In this document: piece after piece, positions 33,191 through 45,224 of the stretch
Layout of the letters: the number at the start of each line of letters is the position of its first letter
Numbering within the stretch: the stretch's first letter is position 1
Source: Siphonodentalium dalli
Taxonomy: Eukaryota; Mollusca; Scaphopoda; Gadilida; Siphonodentaliidae
Assembly (NCBI GenBank): GCA_032622095.1
Contig: CP136064.1
Span: 212,550,205-212,614,204, forward strand
Direction: 5' to 3'
DNA length: 64,000 bases
Translations under genes and position numbers: made by a program
The notes under the pieces: model-generated
The model's database searches: none
What the model was told of the DNA's origin: nothing
What the model saw: only the letters and a program-made list of their open reading frames with translations

Positions 33191-34351
33191 GGCCTCGCAG
33201 TTGAATCTGCATAATGAACAAATCTGTACTCTTTTAGTGTTGGAATTGACCAAATCAGCCAGAATTTTTTGTAGTTAGAATTTACAAGGCTAATGAATAT
33301 ACATCTATAAAGGTCCACTATTCATAAGAATATTTGCAGTTTTATTGACTCTGCCAATTTTCGGCATGAACATAAACTTATAAAAGTGATAATCATCAAC
33401 CCTGTCTGTATAATTATATTACCCCAAAGCCGATAAGTTCAACCCAAGCTCAATTGATGTGGCAAAAATATTACATTTCAAATGAACATTCAGCATAAAT
33501 GGATATGAAATGGCATAAAAAAAACTCATAAACCTCCTGTACAATAAAAGGTCGCCGACCACACATCCCACGAAAAAAAGTTGGTTTTCTTAGGAGGTTG
33601 GTTTTTTGGAACAAAAATAATCAAATTTTGGTAAACTGTGGTTTTCTGAGCCAAGAAATGGCAACTACTCTCAAATTGTTTTTTTTTCTGTCATCCATAT
33701 ACATGTTGTACATTAACAATATATGGGAACCAATATCCTAAAATTCAAATTCAACATTTAAAACTGTGGGAGCAGTTGATTACGCAATGATGGTACCCAT
33801 AATGTGTGACAGATATACACATAAAAATGGCTACACCTGATTAGTGTAATTACTCAAAAGTGGATTTTCTGGCTGCAGCTTATACTCTGCTAGCAGTTTG
33901 AGAAACATTATTGTCTGTACAAACATACCAGAAAGGATACTCGTAAATTATTTCATTTGATACCAATCATACAATGCTGTACATGTTCTCTTATAAGTAA
34001 ATTTCAGAACCATACAAATTAACTTTATAAATCGCTCTTATATGATGAAATATATCTGCAAGCTTGGAAAAATCATGTGAATAACACGTTAATAATAAAA
34101 CAAATCGCCAAGAAATCAATAAATACCATGAACAAATCTTAAATTGTCCCCAGTTTTATGACCCCATAACAATATGACACTAATGTAAGTTCATGCAATT
34201 ATCCATAAATGGCCATTAGACATTCTGTCTGCCTACCTATCAGGCCAATATAAAAAATATGCTTGATTCTCATCCTCACTTGACCCTATTTTTGGCCCCC
34301 TCCAAGTTTTTTTATTTGGATAATTTTGAGGTAGACTTTTTTTCTCATCCC
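33191..34351. other. No gene seen
   Basis: About 1.2 kb of AT-rich DNA. No supported exon. Confidence 0.45.
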
Positions 34352-34832
34352 TTAACCCCTTTCATGATGGTAGCTGCACTGGTGCAGCATTAGATATCAT
34401 GTGCCAGTGCATTCTCTTATATATATACAGTAATGTCCTAAATAATCGACTGCTTAACCACAGCAGAATTATGGGTAATTTTTCAGGATTTAGTCGGAAA
34501 TATGTCTTGTTGCCATTCATCGGGAAGCTCTCACTGAGAGCTTTCCGATGAATGGCAACAAGCCATATTTCCGACTAAATCCTGAAAAATTACCCATAAT
34601 TCTGCTGTGGTTAAGGAGCCGATTATTTAGGGCATTACTGTATGAGTCATTGAGTCATCCATAGGGAGCCTTGCATATATAAGAGAATAAACCGGCTTAC
34701 AAGATCAAGGGCCAATGTTTTTTCTTATATATGCAAGGCTCCCTACGGGATGTATCTTATACATGTATGAGAGAATGCATTGGCAGGAAGTTTTCACAAA
34801 ATTTCAGGCAGCTCCAGTCATGAAAGGGTTAA
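34352..34832 (+). mobile_element. TTAA-1 element interrupted by PAL-A
   Basis: TTAA at 34352 and 34829. The first hairpin is split at TCTTATATATA|TGAGTC by the PAL-A copy at 34438-34640; without it the family hairpin is restored. The second hairpin is diverged. Confidence 0.92.
34438..34640. mobile_element. PAL-A element nested in TTAA-1, defines its ends
   Basis: Starts CAGTAATGTCC and ends GGCATTACTG with TA on each side. Because the host sequence is known from other TTAA-1 copies, this insertion fixes the target duplication as TA. TA duplication with CAGT ends fits the Tc1/mariner/pogo group (inference). Confidence 0.96.
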
Positions 34833-34933
34833 CCTCCAAAGTACATGGCAATCACCTATTAATCAGTCTATTTCAATCAAATTGGGCAATTTAAATCACA
34901 TTATATTGAATAGATTTGACCACAACCATTTAA

Positions 34934-35153
34934 TAATATACATTGGAAGGTTCTATTATTCACCTGGAGAGGTACTCATAGAAAATGAGCAGACAGACCA
35001 AAGGATAACGCAAATGCAGAAGGATTCTTATAAAGTACATTGGTGGGTAATGTTCAGATAATAAGATCAATGGTCAATTTGTTGAAGATATTATGTGAAC
35101 ATTACCTAAGGGATAACTACTCATCAATGAGTATTTAGTATAGAAAAGGTTAA
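34934..35153 (+). mobile_element. TTAA-3 element, left end lost
   Basis: Contains ATACATTGGAAGGTTCTATT, GAGCAGACAGACC, the hairpin GTTCAGATAATAAGATCAA, and the end TATTTAGTATAGAAAAGGTTAA. Confidence 0.75.
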
Positions 35154-35179
35154 GAATGAAATATAGAAAATAAAATTCA

Positions 35180-35193
35180 CCCCCCCCCCCCCC
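35180..35193. repeat. Poly-C tract, 14 bp
   Basis: Fourteen C followed by ACCCC. Potential G-quadruplex on the other strand. Confidence 0.95.
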
Positions 35194-35514
35194 ACCCCAA
35201 TTATCCACAAAAGTTGGATGCGAATCTAGTGATTTATTCATATTGGCCATTAGTTGGAGCTGCATGTAACCTTGCATTTGATTGGCGTTCGTCTAACACA
35301 GATATCTGACTTGATTTGTTCTGATATTCCTGCTGTCTGGTGGTAATAACTAAAGTCTAGTCATTGTCACCAGGTGACAGACCGGGCAACGGGCAGTATT
35401 GAATATATTCCCAGGAGTATATAAGCCAGCCATGTTCCAACTGTGCTGGAGGTTATTTACTGTTAGAGTCTTCCTGGTTATTACAAATGTGATGTGAGAA
35501 GTAATATCTTGTGG
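35194..35514. other. No gene seen
   Basis: Nothing supported. Confidence 0.4.
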
Positions 35515-35666
35515 TTAACCCTTTCAGTGCCAAGTCCGATAATGTGATACATTACTCTTAGAACTCTTTCCATCAATGTATCACATTATTATAATCAATA
35601 AATTTGAAAAATGATCAAGGAAATATGGGGTGATACAAAAATCGGGCTTGGCACTGAAAGGGTTAA
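35515..35666. mobile_element. TTAA-2 element, left arm shortened
   Basis: TTAACCCTTTCAGTGCCAAG then a jump from CCGAT to AATGTGATACATT, losing about 60 bp of left arm. The right arm is full to GGCACTGAAAGGGTTAA. Confidence 0.92.
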
Positions 35667-35800
35667 AGGTTAGATACTCATAGTGCACACACCAATTTTG
35701 ACATGCAAATGTTACGTTACTTGAGTTCTGGTCAATGAAAAATCAAGCATTTTACTCACTCTGGCAAAATAATAAAGAGATATTTTTATAATAATTTGCT

Positions 35801-36051
35801 TTAACCCCTTTTTTGCTAATAACTCATTGGCAAGCAGTTCCCTATATAGGAAATGTCCAGATAATAAGTTCAACAAAAGACAATGGTGATTTATTGAACT
35901 TATTATCTGAACATTTTCCATCAATTAATAAGAATCCTTCTGCACTAGTATTATCTGCATTTTTTCTGTTAATAATCTTGAATAACCATCCAGATGAACA
36001 ACATAATTTTATGACTGGGTGGGAGAATCCATTTAGTAAATAAAGGGTTAA
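35801..36051 (-). mobile_element. TTAA-3 element
   Basis: TTAA at 35801 and 36048. Runs opposite to the copy at 15923: hairpin first (GGAAATGTCCAGATAATAAG), GAGAATCCATTTAGT last. Confidence 0.85.
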
Positions 36052-36147
36052 AAAAAAGAGATTGCTGTATATTTAGCAGTTTTAATATTAATTTTCCATG
36101 TTAACGGCATTTTGGTATTTAGCTTTAATCAACTACCCAACATATAA

Positions 36148-36300
36148 TTAAAGGCCCACATCATTTTCGAACCCCCAGATCACATTATATAAAATATATG
36201 CCATATTATATACCATTTGAAAGAGGAAGCTCCAAAACATTGTGAACATGTTTTTGTTGAGATATCGGCATCTGTTCTATGTTGAAGTTTCTCTCAACCA
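36148..36300 (+). mobile_element. TTAA-7 element fragment
   Basis: TTAA then AGGCCCACATCATTTTCGAA and CCCAGATCACATTATATAA, matching both ends of the full copy at 43898. The right end is lost against the next element. Confidence 0.75.
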
Positions 36301-36504
36301 CATAAAATTATTTATTGGAATGGTCTGTTATTCACCTGGAGGGGTGTTCAGGAAACATAATCAGATGACAGATACACCCGTGCAGAAGAAATCCTATTCA
36401 TGAGATAATAAGATCCAAAAATGGTCATATACATGTATTGAACTCATCTGAACATTTCCTATGGGAACTCATCATTAATGGGTATTTAGTAAAGAAATGG
36501 TTAT
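36301..36504 (+). mobile_element. TTAA-3 element fragment
   Basis: TTATTGGAATGGTCTGTTATTCACCTGGA, a family block in two words, then GATGACAG, then a diverged hairpin and GGTATTTAGTAAAGAAATGG. TTAA ends lost. Confidence 0.65.
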
Positions 36505-36570
36505 AAGAACATCAATGGGTCTGAAAAGGAAGGACTATTTAATAGTTTTTCATAATTCCAGACCTTAAGT

Positions 36571-36740
36571 TTAACCCTTACAAGTTAGTTTGGAGCTTCC
36601 TGAAATTTTGTGAAAACCCTGTGCCAATACATTCTCTTATATATATGAGACTCCCTATGGGAGACTTGTATATATAAGAGAATGCACTGGCAAGGATCTT
36701 TAATGCTGCACCAGCACAGCTCCTGTCATGATACGGTTAA
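36571..36740 (-). mobile_element. TTAA-1 element with a single hairpin
   Basis: TTAA at 36571 and 36737. Only one hairpin remains, with the linker lost: an internal deletion between the two hairpins. Confidence 0.9.
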
Positions 36741-37416
36741 AATTTACCATTACTAATATATAGTAGTCGTATAAACTATGGGTTTGTATCTTTTACTTTC
36801 TGCAGGCTCACCTTATAAGTGTTTTCTTGTTTTGACGATTTGTGAAATCCTTTATAGTTTATGTTAATGATTTATATAAACTATATACACAGCATATTAT
36901 GGTAATCAATTGGTGAAAGTTAAAGGGTGGTGGTGAATCTTCATCAGGCCTAAAGCTAGATGGGGAGAGAGAACTTTTGATGATTTCCAACAATTCCCTA
37001 ATGAATTATCACAAACACTTTAAATTTGTGGAATTGCAGAGGAATCTCCAAATAGGGTAACTTTATGCAACAATATCCTCCTTTTGTTTTATTATCATCT
37101 GAGTGACCTCATGTGATCTCTATTGAGATCTTGTTTTGTTTTTTAAATTGAGTAAAAAGGGAAGTCTTGTTCCAAATGCAAGAGGCAGACAAATGGATGG
37201 GAAAGACAAACTGACAAAAGACACAGACAAGATAGATACAGGCAGACTGACTGACTCATTTAAACAATACCCACCCCCACCACCTTTTGGGTTGGTGTCA
37301 CCAACAAGCACTCTTCCTCCAGCCCTGTCACTAGCCTTAAGCCTGATCTTTAAGCAGTAAATGCAATCAAAGCATTATCACGTACAACATGGATGTTAAA
37401 TCTGCCATATACTTAC
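36741..37416. other. Intron-like; no element ends
   Basis: Lies directly 3' of the exon at 37417 on the minus strand, so it would be intron. A (GACA)-rich stretch is at 37190-37255. Confidence 0.4.
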
Positions 37417-37524
37417 AACTTTCTGATTCCGGATTCACGCCTTTCTGGGAATAGTTTTTCATCTGGTTCTCTGTAGATTGGCCCCTGGACAGGAGGGTCT
37501 TCCTCGCCATGGTAATTTGACATG
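37417..37524 (-). CDS. Internal coding exon of an unidentified gene
   Basis: On the minus strand the acceptor TTTTTCTTCGCAG ends at 37525 and the donor GTAAGTATATGG begins at 37416, both close to consensus. The 108-bp exon is open in the frame that starts with one carried-over base: C|ATG TCA, giving MSNYHGEEDPPVQGPIYREP then DEKLFPERRESGIRK, with TT left at the donor. Both boundaries are phase 2, so the exon is symmetric. It fits in phase after the exon at 60166-60252 (GA + C makes Asp). The peptide is polar, acidic then basic, like a cytoplasmic linker or tail; I cannot name the family. GC content is higher than in the surrounding DNA. An alternative is an initiating exon using the ATG at 37523. 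Confidence 0.6.
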
Positions 37525-37775
37525 CTGCGAAGAAAAATAATTAGAATTCTATTAGACTGCTTGGCAGCATTACTTTATACCATGTTCATCTTGACATGCT
37601 ATTAAAGAGAAAAAATGGCATCAGAGCCTGAATAAAATTTCCTGGGTCCTGCCAGAAAATGACGCACTTCAGTAGAATTAGAAGCTAGCATGTTCAATAA
37701 GTTCACTGCGCAGAGTATCCCATGTAAACTAAAGGTGGCTTTTTGCTGGGGTTTATGAATATTCTGTTGTGCGTA

Positions 37776-37972
37776 CAGTAATGCCCTAAATAATCAGCTC
37801 CTTAACCACAGCAGAATTATGGGTAATTTTTCAGGATTTAGTTGGAAATATGGCTTGTTGCCATTCTCAGGAAAGCTCTCACTGAGAGCTTTCCGATGAA
37901 TGGCAGCAAGCCATATTACCGACTAAATCCTGAAAAATTACCCATAATTCTGCTGTGGTTAAGGAGTCGATT
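37776..37972. mobile_element. PAL-A element, right tip lost
   Basis: CAGTAATGCCCTAAATAATC to GGAGTCGATT. The last 20 bp of the right arm are missing and the sequence passes into GTACATGGC. Confidence 0.92.
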
Positions 37973-39196
37973 GTACATGGCTTAATTCAAGAGATGTCTC
38001 AACATTATCTCCAATGAGTGGACAATACCTTTAGCATTTCAATATTCCTCATCAAATTATGGTTCATGAATATAACAAAATTCATTCACGATGACAGAGA
38101 TAAAGGGATGGACGTAATTTATACTCTAAGGGCCATAACATCAGAAGAAATTAATGGACTAAACCTGTTATATGCAGATATTGTTCCCTTCATACTGCCT
38201 AATGAGCATACTAAAGTCAATTCAAACATGACCTTCATGACTGAGATACAGTGATCCAAAGTTCGCACAGATGTAAATTTTGCTTTGAGGGGTCATGCAA
38301 CAAATGAATGGACAAAACTTTCTCCATGTGGATATCCATTCCCCTTTGGTGGTTCAAGAGCATACAAAGTGTTTAAAGTGGTGTTCAAATGAGTCCATTG
38401 CATTGAATTGGATTACAGACAATAACACTAACGAATTCAGACGGCTGTGATTCATCAGTTATGCTGTATCTGTTAACGCACGGAATGGAGAGAATCTATT
38501 TTCAATGCTAGGGCTGCAATGATACACTTGGTCACGATATGAATCATGATACATGATCAACAATATGATACATATCATGATACACTAAATTAATGTTTCC
38601 AAATGAATACTGTTTGAATTATCAGAAACAACAAGCTTAAGGTTATAACTGGAGGTAGAGTTCATTTTAAACTAAAATGGAGAAAATATTTGGCTAGATG
38701 AGACAAATATACATACTATATCTGTAAACTTGAGAGATAATTGCAGGTTTTGCTATTTTTACACCAGCCCATCTTCAGATATTATTTGATTTCTTGTATC
38801 GTGATACACATGACACAATACAATACATGAATCGTTTGAAAGTGACTATCGCTATAAATTAAATTCACATGAATCATGCAGCCCTATTCAACGCAATGTA
38901 AGGCATCAAGCATATAGTTTCTATGGTATGCGTGATGACATTTCTTGTTTTCAATTGATAAAAGATATGCACTATCTTCGAAGCGAAGGAAATTCAAATT
39001 GTGTTTTTGTCACTAAATTGTTATTTGGGTGAATTTGACAGGTTTGACATTATCATAGAATTAATTTACTGCAGATATATTGATTTGCAAAATATTGCAT
39101 TTATTCCAAGATTGAAACCTTTAGCAACAATTATTAATTGGAAGCTCTGCATTATAATGCAACGTACGCAACTGCGTGAACAGTTTAACGCCGACA
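37973..39196. other. No gene seen (intron-like)
   Basis: About 1.2 kb. Around 38520-38830 there are scattered GATACA/ATCATGATACA words forming a loose degenerate repeat. No exon supported. Confidence 0.4.
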
Positions 39197-39300
39197 ATGG
39201 ATAGTGTCAAAGCAATGTATGGACCAATGCAATGTATGGATCAAAGCAATTTATATGGACCAACACAATGCATGGACCAACATGGTGTATGGACCAATGG
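39197..39300 (+). repeat. Imperfect tandem repeat, about 21-bp unit
   Basis: About five diverged units based on ATGGACCAATGCAATGT (with ACAC, AAAG variants). Confidence 0.7.
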
Positions 39301-39640
39301 AACGGATTCATATGAACGCTACTTAAATTCAAGACTAGAAGGATGTGACTATGCCCAAATGGCCGACACTTGGTTTGACTGTGCACAAACCAAGTGGTGC
39401 CTGTCATTTAATCTAGCACAAAAATTGGAGTTTAATATCACCCCTGGTCAAGTGGTCCTGCTAATGTGCTATGATGCAGTTGGGTCCTGCTGAATTGATA
39501 AGATGCTGTTACGGAAAACTGATTCTGTTAACAACAAGACAGTCAATGACTGTGGGTCGCTCACCAGACTGTAAAGACAGTGAAGACTGGGACTCTGAAG
39601 ACTACAATAGTCAGTACATTGTTATAACGTAATAAAATTT
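39301..39640. other. No gene seen
   Basis: Nothing supported. Confidence 0.4.
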
Positions 39641-40165
39641 TCTAAATTTTAATTATAATTTAATTTATTTTTTTTATGAAAAAATTGAGCAAGGAGTCAA
39701 ATCTAAATGTTTTTTTTTTCATTTAAAGATGGTTTTTTTTGGGTTAAATTGAGAAAGGAGTTAAATCTAATAAATTAAATCTAAGTTGTTTTTTTTAAGA
39801 TATTGACACTGGCTCTGTCCATGTTTGCCCCAGTGACCCAATTTAAATAAATCTGAACCACAGTAAACCAGGGACCCTCCATACCAAATATAAGCTTAAT
39901 AGGCCCAATGGTTCTTGAGAAGAAGTTGTTTTAAGAATTACTAGGGAAAGAGTTATGGCCCTGGCTTCGCAACTATTTGACTTGGTGATCTCATTTTAAC
40001 AAATCTGAATATGAGTCACCTGGGGAACACCCACACCAAATATGAACCCATTCGGTTTAATGGGTCTGGAGAAGATGTTTAAACAATTTTTGATGGATGG
40101 ATGGACGATGAGTGATGACTATACCCGGTAGCTCCACCAGAGACTTTGCCTCAAGTGAGCTTAAA
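39641..40165 (+). repeat. Interspersed repeat, second copy of the 2940 type
   Basis: AT-rich head with AAATTGAG.AAGGAGT.AAATCTAA words (also at 48470), then ACAAATCTGAATATGAGTCA, CCAAATATGAACCCATTCGG, a GATGGATGGACGA tract and the terminal hairpin AGAGACTTTGCCTCAAGTGA. Confidence 0.65.
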
Positions 40166-40679
40166 ACTATAATCTGAGTACCAAACTTGAACTCAACAAC
40201 TCAAATAGTTTGTCTTATGGAGGGGGTTAAAGTTTTTGGAGTGAGTGGCTGATTCTTAAACTTATAAAGCTTTCTCCATTTCTCCATTGTATAAATGACC
40301 TATTTCGACAGACCCACCATTTGAACAAATTCCTGTAACCAGTAATAGTTCATATGAGTAGAGACTGAAGGCTCCTGGGAATACATTTGACATTCAATTT
40401 CAAAATTAATTACCAAAACAAAACCTCTCTGGTCTGGCTAGAGAGAGCTGTCTGCTTGTTGATACTGCACTGTCAGATTTGACACGTGGATAATTATCAA
40501 CAGAGCAGACTGGCCTTACTGACTTTCATTGTAAGACATAGCATTCTAGCATATGCACAGGGTGTATTGTATTGTGACTGTGAAATAAATTTAAAACAAG
40601 TGTTTGATAACAGGGATGATAGAAGCACCAATGGGCAAGGGTGATGGGCTTCTTTATATATTTATGTCTTTAATAATTA
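40166..40679. other. No gene seen
   Basis: Nothing supported. Confidence 0.4.
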
Positions 40680-41185
40680 ACTAAAAAAAATTTATTATTA
40701 ATATAAATAAAAAACAAATTTAATTTAAATTTTTTTTTTTTTTTTTTAATTAAGCAATGGGTTCAATCTGACTTTTTTTTTTTTTAGTTATGTCCCTGGC
40801 CCCGCCCACATTTGACCCAGTGACCTCATTTGAACAAATCTGAACCCCAGTGACCCAAGGACCATTCATACCAAATATGAACGCATTCGGCCCAATGGAA
40901 TTTGAGAAGAAGTCATTTTAAGAATTACTATTGTGGGAAAGAGTTATGGTCCTAGCTTCGCAACTGTTTGACCTGGTTACTTCATTTGAACAAATCTGAA
41001 TGTGAGTCATTTAGGGAACATCCACACGAAATATGAACCCATTCGGTCCTATATATCTGAAGAAGATGTTCAAAGAATTGTTGACGGACGGATGGATGGA
41101 CGGCACGACGGACGGAACGATGGACGGACGACGGACGAGAAGTGATGACTATAGCTCCACCGGAGACTTCGTCTCAGGTGAGCTA
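40680..41185 (+). repeat. Interspersed repeat, third copy of the 2940 type
   Basis: AT head with T runs, TTAAGCAATGGGTTCAATCTG, CCCCGCCCACATTTGACCC, then GGACGGACGACGGACGA tract and hairpin GGAGACTTCGTCTC closing with GGTGAGCTA. The stem pairs TAGCTC.ACC with GGTGAGCTA. Confidence 0.7.
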
Positions 41186-41214
41186 TAAAGTACTGTTATA
41201 TATTTTTTAATTTG

Positions 41215-41610
41215 TCTTTTTCGTGGTGTTCCGATAATCTGAACATCGATCTCCAGGAAAAGCCATTATGCGTATCAAACATTCAAAAACATATTTACTG
41301 CAAATAGTTTTAATACTGGTTGTATTAGTTTTTGAAAATCGACTATAATCAAGATGGTTATATACATCATTTTAGAAACACCAGTGCAGGCATTATTATA
41401 TTTTTCAAAAATATATATGTTCTTGAATGTTTCATACACACAGCGATTTTTTTCTCAAATCACTCGGATTAGCCAAACACCGCGAAAATGACAACTTTAG
41501 AAAAAACGGTACTTTTTCGTAATTGCAACTGTTTGCCCTACCCGCATCATAGCAATTCAGCAGGACCACCAGCATCATAGCATATTAGCAGGACCAGTTG
41601 ACCATGGGTG
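41215..41610 (+). repeat. Interspersed repeat, paralogue of 19530-19940
   Basis: Shares CAAACATTCAAAAACATATT, TCTTGAATGTTTCATACACA, GGATTAGCCAAACA and CAGCATCATAGC.ATT with AGCAGGACCA. Diverged from its partner by many substitutions, so old. Confidence 0.65.
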
Positions 41611-43157
41611 GTTATGTCCATGCTTGGAGGCATGGGTTGGGACTTCATCTTTGCCAGCCTCTAACCTGACCGATGTTATACACGGCAAAACGATTGTGAA
41701 GAGAACTTGGTACATATTTAAAGTAAGTGATAACTCCAAAATCAAGAGGCTCTGTGTGTTAGTTATTTGACAATCCATCCAAATTTCGTTAAAAAAATGT
41801 TGATAAATAACACGTTTTGGGCAATTTTATACTATATTTGAATGTGGTCAGCATTATGTTGGGGCAATTAATCGATTCTGATAACTGAAGTGGCATTTAA
41901 AAAAATGTTGTTGTTGTTGGAATCTGATAAATGGGGACCACCAAATCGGATTGAGTACAGCTTTAAGAAAAAGAACCTGAATTTGTGGTATATGTATAGA
42001 CTTTTTGGAAGAAGGGTGGGTGTATGTGCAACAGGTGATTATAATCTAGGAAATATTTTATTGCGGTCTAAAAAAAAACCAATAGCCTTATATTAGCTAT
42101 TAACGCCGATGACCCCATCGTCACTAATAACTCAGCTGAATTGTTCAATCTAATTTGGAGTCCAGTCTGAGAAATAGAAACATCTATCAACCTATTACCA
42201 ACCTTTGACAAGAGATACTTTAGACAGCTAGGAATAATGAACAAACCCGGAAGCTCCTCATAATAACTATGCTACTAAATGGGCAATACAATTTTGTTAA
42301 CATCATCGCCCGATGGTTGGCTGGGACTTGGAGTCACAATTCAGCTGGCATCATCTGGAAATTACAGCCGAAGATAATTGGGAATAGCGCGAGACCAGCC
42401 CTTGGCAGTGGCTACCAAATGAGTCCCGTTAAGAAACTCAATGTTCCCTATTTAATTATCTCAGAAATTGAGGGAATCTTGAGAGCAGACTGTCTGAGTA
42501 ATGTTTTGATACCCAATAGTAGGTTAAATTTAGCCAGATAGATACACAGAATGACACAAGTGTGTCAGTTAGTTAGTTTGGCACGAATGCCAGTGCTGAA
42601 GGATAGAATGAGAGGCACAGCTTCGAGTTTTATCCTTCCTCAATGGCACAAACCCATTAACACACATGTCATTCTGTATGTCAGTATGACAAGCTGACTG
42701 GTACTCTTTTAACGCATGAGTGATGCGAAGCCGACAGTATGAGCATCCTTGCTCAAGGGTCACAACTTGCCACGGGTTTTGAAACAGCGAGCAATCTGAC
42801 AATTGCACGTCGATCAAAGCGGCCAAGCCACTGGTATGTGGAGACTCAAAGTCACTCAATGACCGGCGACGAGCTGCGAACCCATATCGATGTGTTTACA
42901 GCAAATACAAGTTTGACCACTGGACCACAGAGCTTTTCATGGTGTCATGGTTGAGGAAAATGTCATTTACACTGTGTGACGACAATAGATTTGTAAGACC
43001 CATGTGGGGCATTCGGAATTGTAATTATGAAACTGTTGACACAGCAGGAACACTGTAATTATAGGAACAAACATGTAATAATATCATAAGATAACTATAA
43101 CCAATCAGATTTTGAGTTTTGGAGCTTAGCCCGTACTAGACATGAAATCAAATGAAT
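41611..43157. other. No firm gene; GC-richer island at 42570-42960
   Basis: The island has overlapping open frames on both strands (42569-42859 minus, 42739-42954 plus) but no splice signal pair that favours either. It could be an old repeat. An ATG-less plus frame at 42269-42541 is weakly protein-like only. Confidence 0.35.
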
Positions 43158-43416
43158 TTAATCCTTTCTATACTGGTGCTACTTAAATTTTTTGTGAAAA
43201 CCCTATGCCAATGCATTCTCTTATATATGCAAGTTGCCCATAGGGTGCCTCGCATAAAAAGAGAATGCATTTGCCTAACAATATTACATTGACCTTGTAA
43301 GCCAGTGCCTTTTCTTTTTATGTGAGGCATAATGGCAGACTCTCATATATAAGAGAATACACTGGCGCAAGGTACTTAATGCTGCACCAACGCAGCTCCC
43401 ATCATGAAAGGGTTAA
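43158..43416 (-). mobile_element. TTAA-1 element
   Basis: TTAA at 43158 and 43413. Hairpin 1 diverged on one arm (CGCATAAAAAGAGAATGC), hairpin 2 diverged (CCTTTTCTTTTTATG). Confidence 0.88.
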
Positions 43417-43897
43417 TAGATGGATAAGACAATCTGATTGAGTGTCAACCCATACTAGAGCTGCATAATCACATCACCCATACTAGAGCTGCATTCAGAA
43501 GACTAATATGGCTAAGACTCTCTGCTTGAGTTTTAATGACCATGGCATGAAGCAACATGGAAGAAGAATAGACGCATCATTGGGAACGACAATATTCAAC
43601 AATCAGGTATTTAATGGAAATGAAAATTACACATGCAGTCGTGATCCATTTAGTCAAAACCAAGCCAGATAAAATCAGGTCTGTCATAACAGGAACCACT
43701 ATTGGGCGGTCTACATACTCTGTCCATGAATATAATTCAACCCACTGGTGCTGAGTACTTTTCAAAAGTATGACTTCAACTTCATCAAGGGACATTATAA
43801 AAATTTGTGGATTGAATCTGTACTACTGTTTCAAAAGAGTATATTTAATTAATAAAACATGACCAGAATGAATTATAAGTCTCTAAATAAACATGAC
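43417..43897. other. No firm gene; one ATG frame of 72 codons
   Basis: On the minus strand, ATG 43795 to stop near 43577 reads MSLDEVEVILLKSTQHQW and later a hydrophobic stretch (TACVIFISIKYLIV). It is protein-like in composition but stands alone, without recognisable family or splice context. Confidence 0.2.
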
Positions 43898-44347
43898 TTA
43901 AAGGCCCACTTAATTTGCCCAGATCACATTATATACAACATATTCCATAGTAAATACATGTACCATTTGGAAGAGGAACCAAAAATATATATAATCTACC
44001 GGAATACGGGACAGCTGTGGCCTAGCAGTTATCACCAAGTGACAGAGATTCTCAGATTTACACCAAGACTTCCCCAGTTATTTACCCTGGAATGCATCAA
44101 AATTCAAAACTAAAAGATAGAGTCATTCCTCTTCCATTGAGAATAATAAAATGGCAATACAGACCAGATCAAAATTAAGCACAGAACACACATCGGTACC
44201 TTGATAAAAACAACATTTTCACAGTTTATTCAACCAGATAAATTGATAATACCACGTTTTGGAGCTTCCTCATTCTAATGGTATATAATATGGAATATGT
44301 TGTAATATAATGTGATCTGGGGATTCAAAAATTAGGTGGGCCTTTAA
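43898..44347. mobile_element. TTAA-7 element, full length
   Basis: TTAA on both sides (43898-43901, 44344-44347). TIRs AGGCCCAC.TAATTT and CCCAGATCACATTATATTA-like extend about 70 bp inverted, including GAGGAAGCTCCAAAAC on the right arm and GAGGAACCAAAAA on the left. A SINE-like head sits inside at 44008-44086. Confidence 0.85.
44008..44086 (+). repeat. tRNA-like SINE head, degenerate
   Basis: TGTGGCCTAGCAGTTATCAC fits a pol III A box (TRGCNNAGYNGG). About 30 bp later CTCAGATTTACACC is a decayed B box. No tail or target duplication was found, so this is a fragment inside the TTAA-7 element. Confidence 0.4.
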
Positions 44348-44639
44348 TCCCAAGCTATAAATTGAGCACTGCATATTATAATTTACATAAGTTCGAAGTT
44401 TAACAGCTTAATTTTATTTGGGTTTATTTTCATTTCATGTACAAGGTCATATCATGAAAGACACTTTTGTTGCTAGAGGAAAGACCACACAGGGTGCATA
44501 GGGTTTATTTGAATGGAAAATGACTCCTCTGCATGTAGAAACCACCAACCAACACCCCCCCCCCCAAATTAACTAACAACCTTGCCAAAATACATGAATG
44601 AGATTAATAACCACCCTTTGTGTGGATCAAAAATCCATG

Positions 44640-44716
44640 CTTAATGGGAATCAAATGAGCTTTGACAGCACTGGTGACTTGTGCAATGTGCCTTAACAAC
44701 TGAGTCACTGGAAGGC
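44640..44716 (-). repeat. tRNA-like SINE head, degenerate
   Basis: On the minus strand GTGACTCAGTTGTTAAGGCA (A box) is followed about 35 bp later by CTCATTTGATTCCC (B box, consensus GGTTCGANTCC). Not a functional tRNA: the anticodon region and acceptor stem do not fold. Confidence 0.4.
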
Positions 44717-44901
44717 CCCTCCTTTGCAGTGTAATCAAACCGCAAATATAAGAGTATAACCCTCCATGTAGAAATGTAGTATTGTTTATCAATTATTCAG
44801 ATATAGGGCAAAATTTTACAATAAAGCTCAATTGATTTACAATTCATAAATATTGCAGCTACATGTACCAGTGTCTTATCTGCATCACATTACTGATTAT
44901 T

Positions 44902-45155
44902 TTAACCCTTTCTATACTGAATGAATTCTCCCATTCAGTTATAAAAGTATACATTTTGAGGGATGTTCAAGAAATTTAAGCAGACGACAGACAGGCGAAA
45001 CGATTACACATGTGCAGAAGAATTATTTTTATTCGGTGGTAAATGTTTAGATAATAAGTTCAACAAATGACCAATTGGTTGTTTGTTGAACTTATTATCT
45101 GAACTGTTCCTAAGGGAAGTACTGGTCAATGAGTATTTAGTATAGAAAGGGTTAG
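44902..45155 (+). mobile_element. TTAA-3 element, near-intact reference copy
   Basis: TTAACCCTTTCTATACTGAA to TTTAGTATAGAAAGGGTTAG. Order: GAATTCTCCCATTCAGTTAT, AGTATACATT, GCAGACGACAGACAGGC, then the hairpin GATAATAAGTTCAACAAATG with its complement, then the end. Confidence 0.93.
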
Positions 45156-45224
45156 TGAATTAAGCTAATACAGCAAAATTACAGTGGTTGATGTCACCTG
45201 CATGGGATATGTTCTCATTGTCAA

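Noticed and set aside
44640-44716. Functional tRNA gene
   Set aside because: Only A- and B-box-like words remain; stems do not pair.
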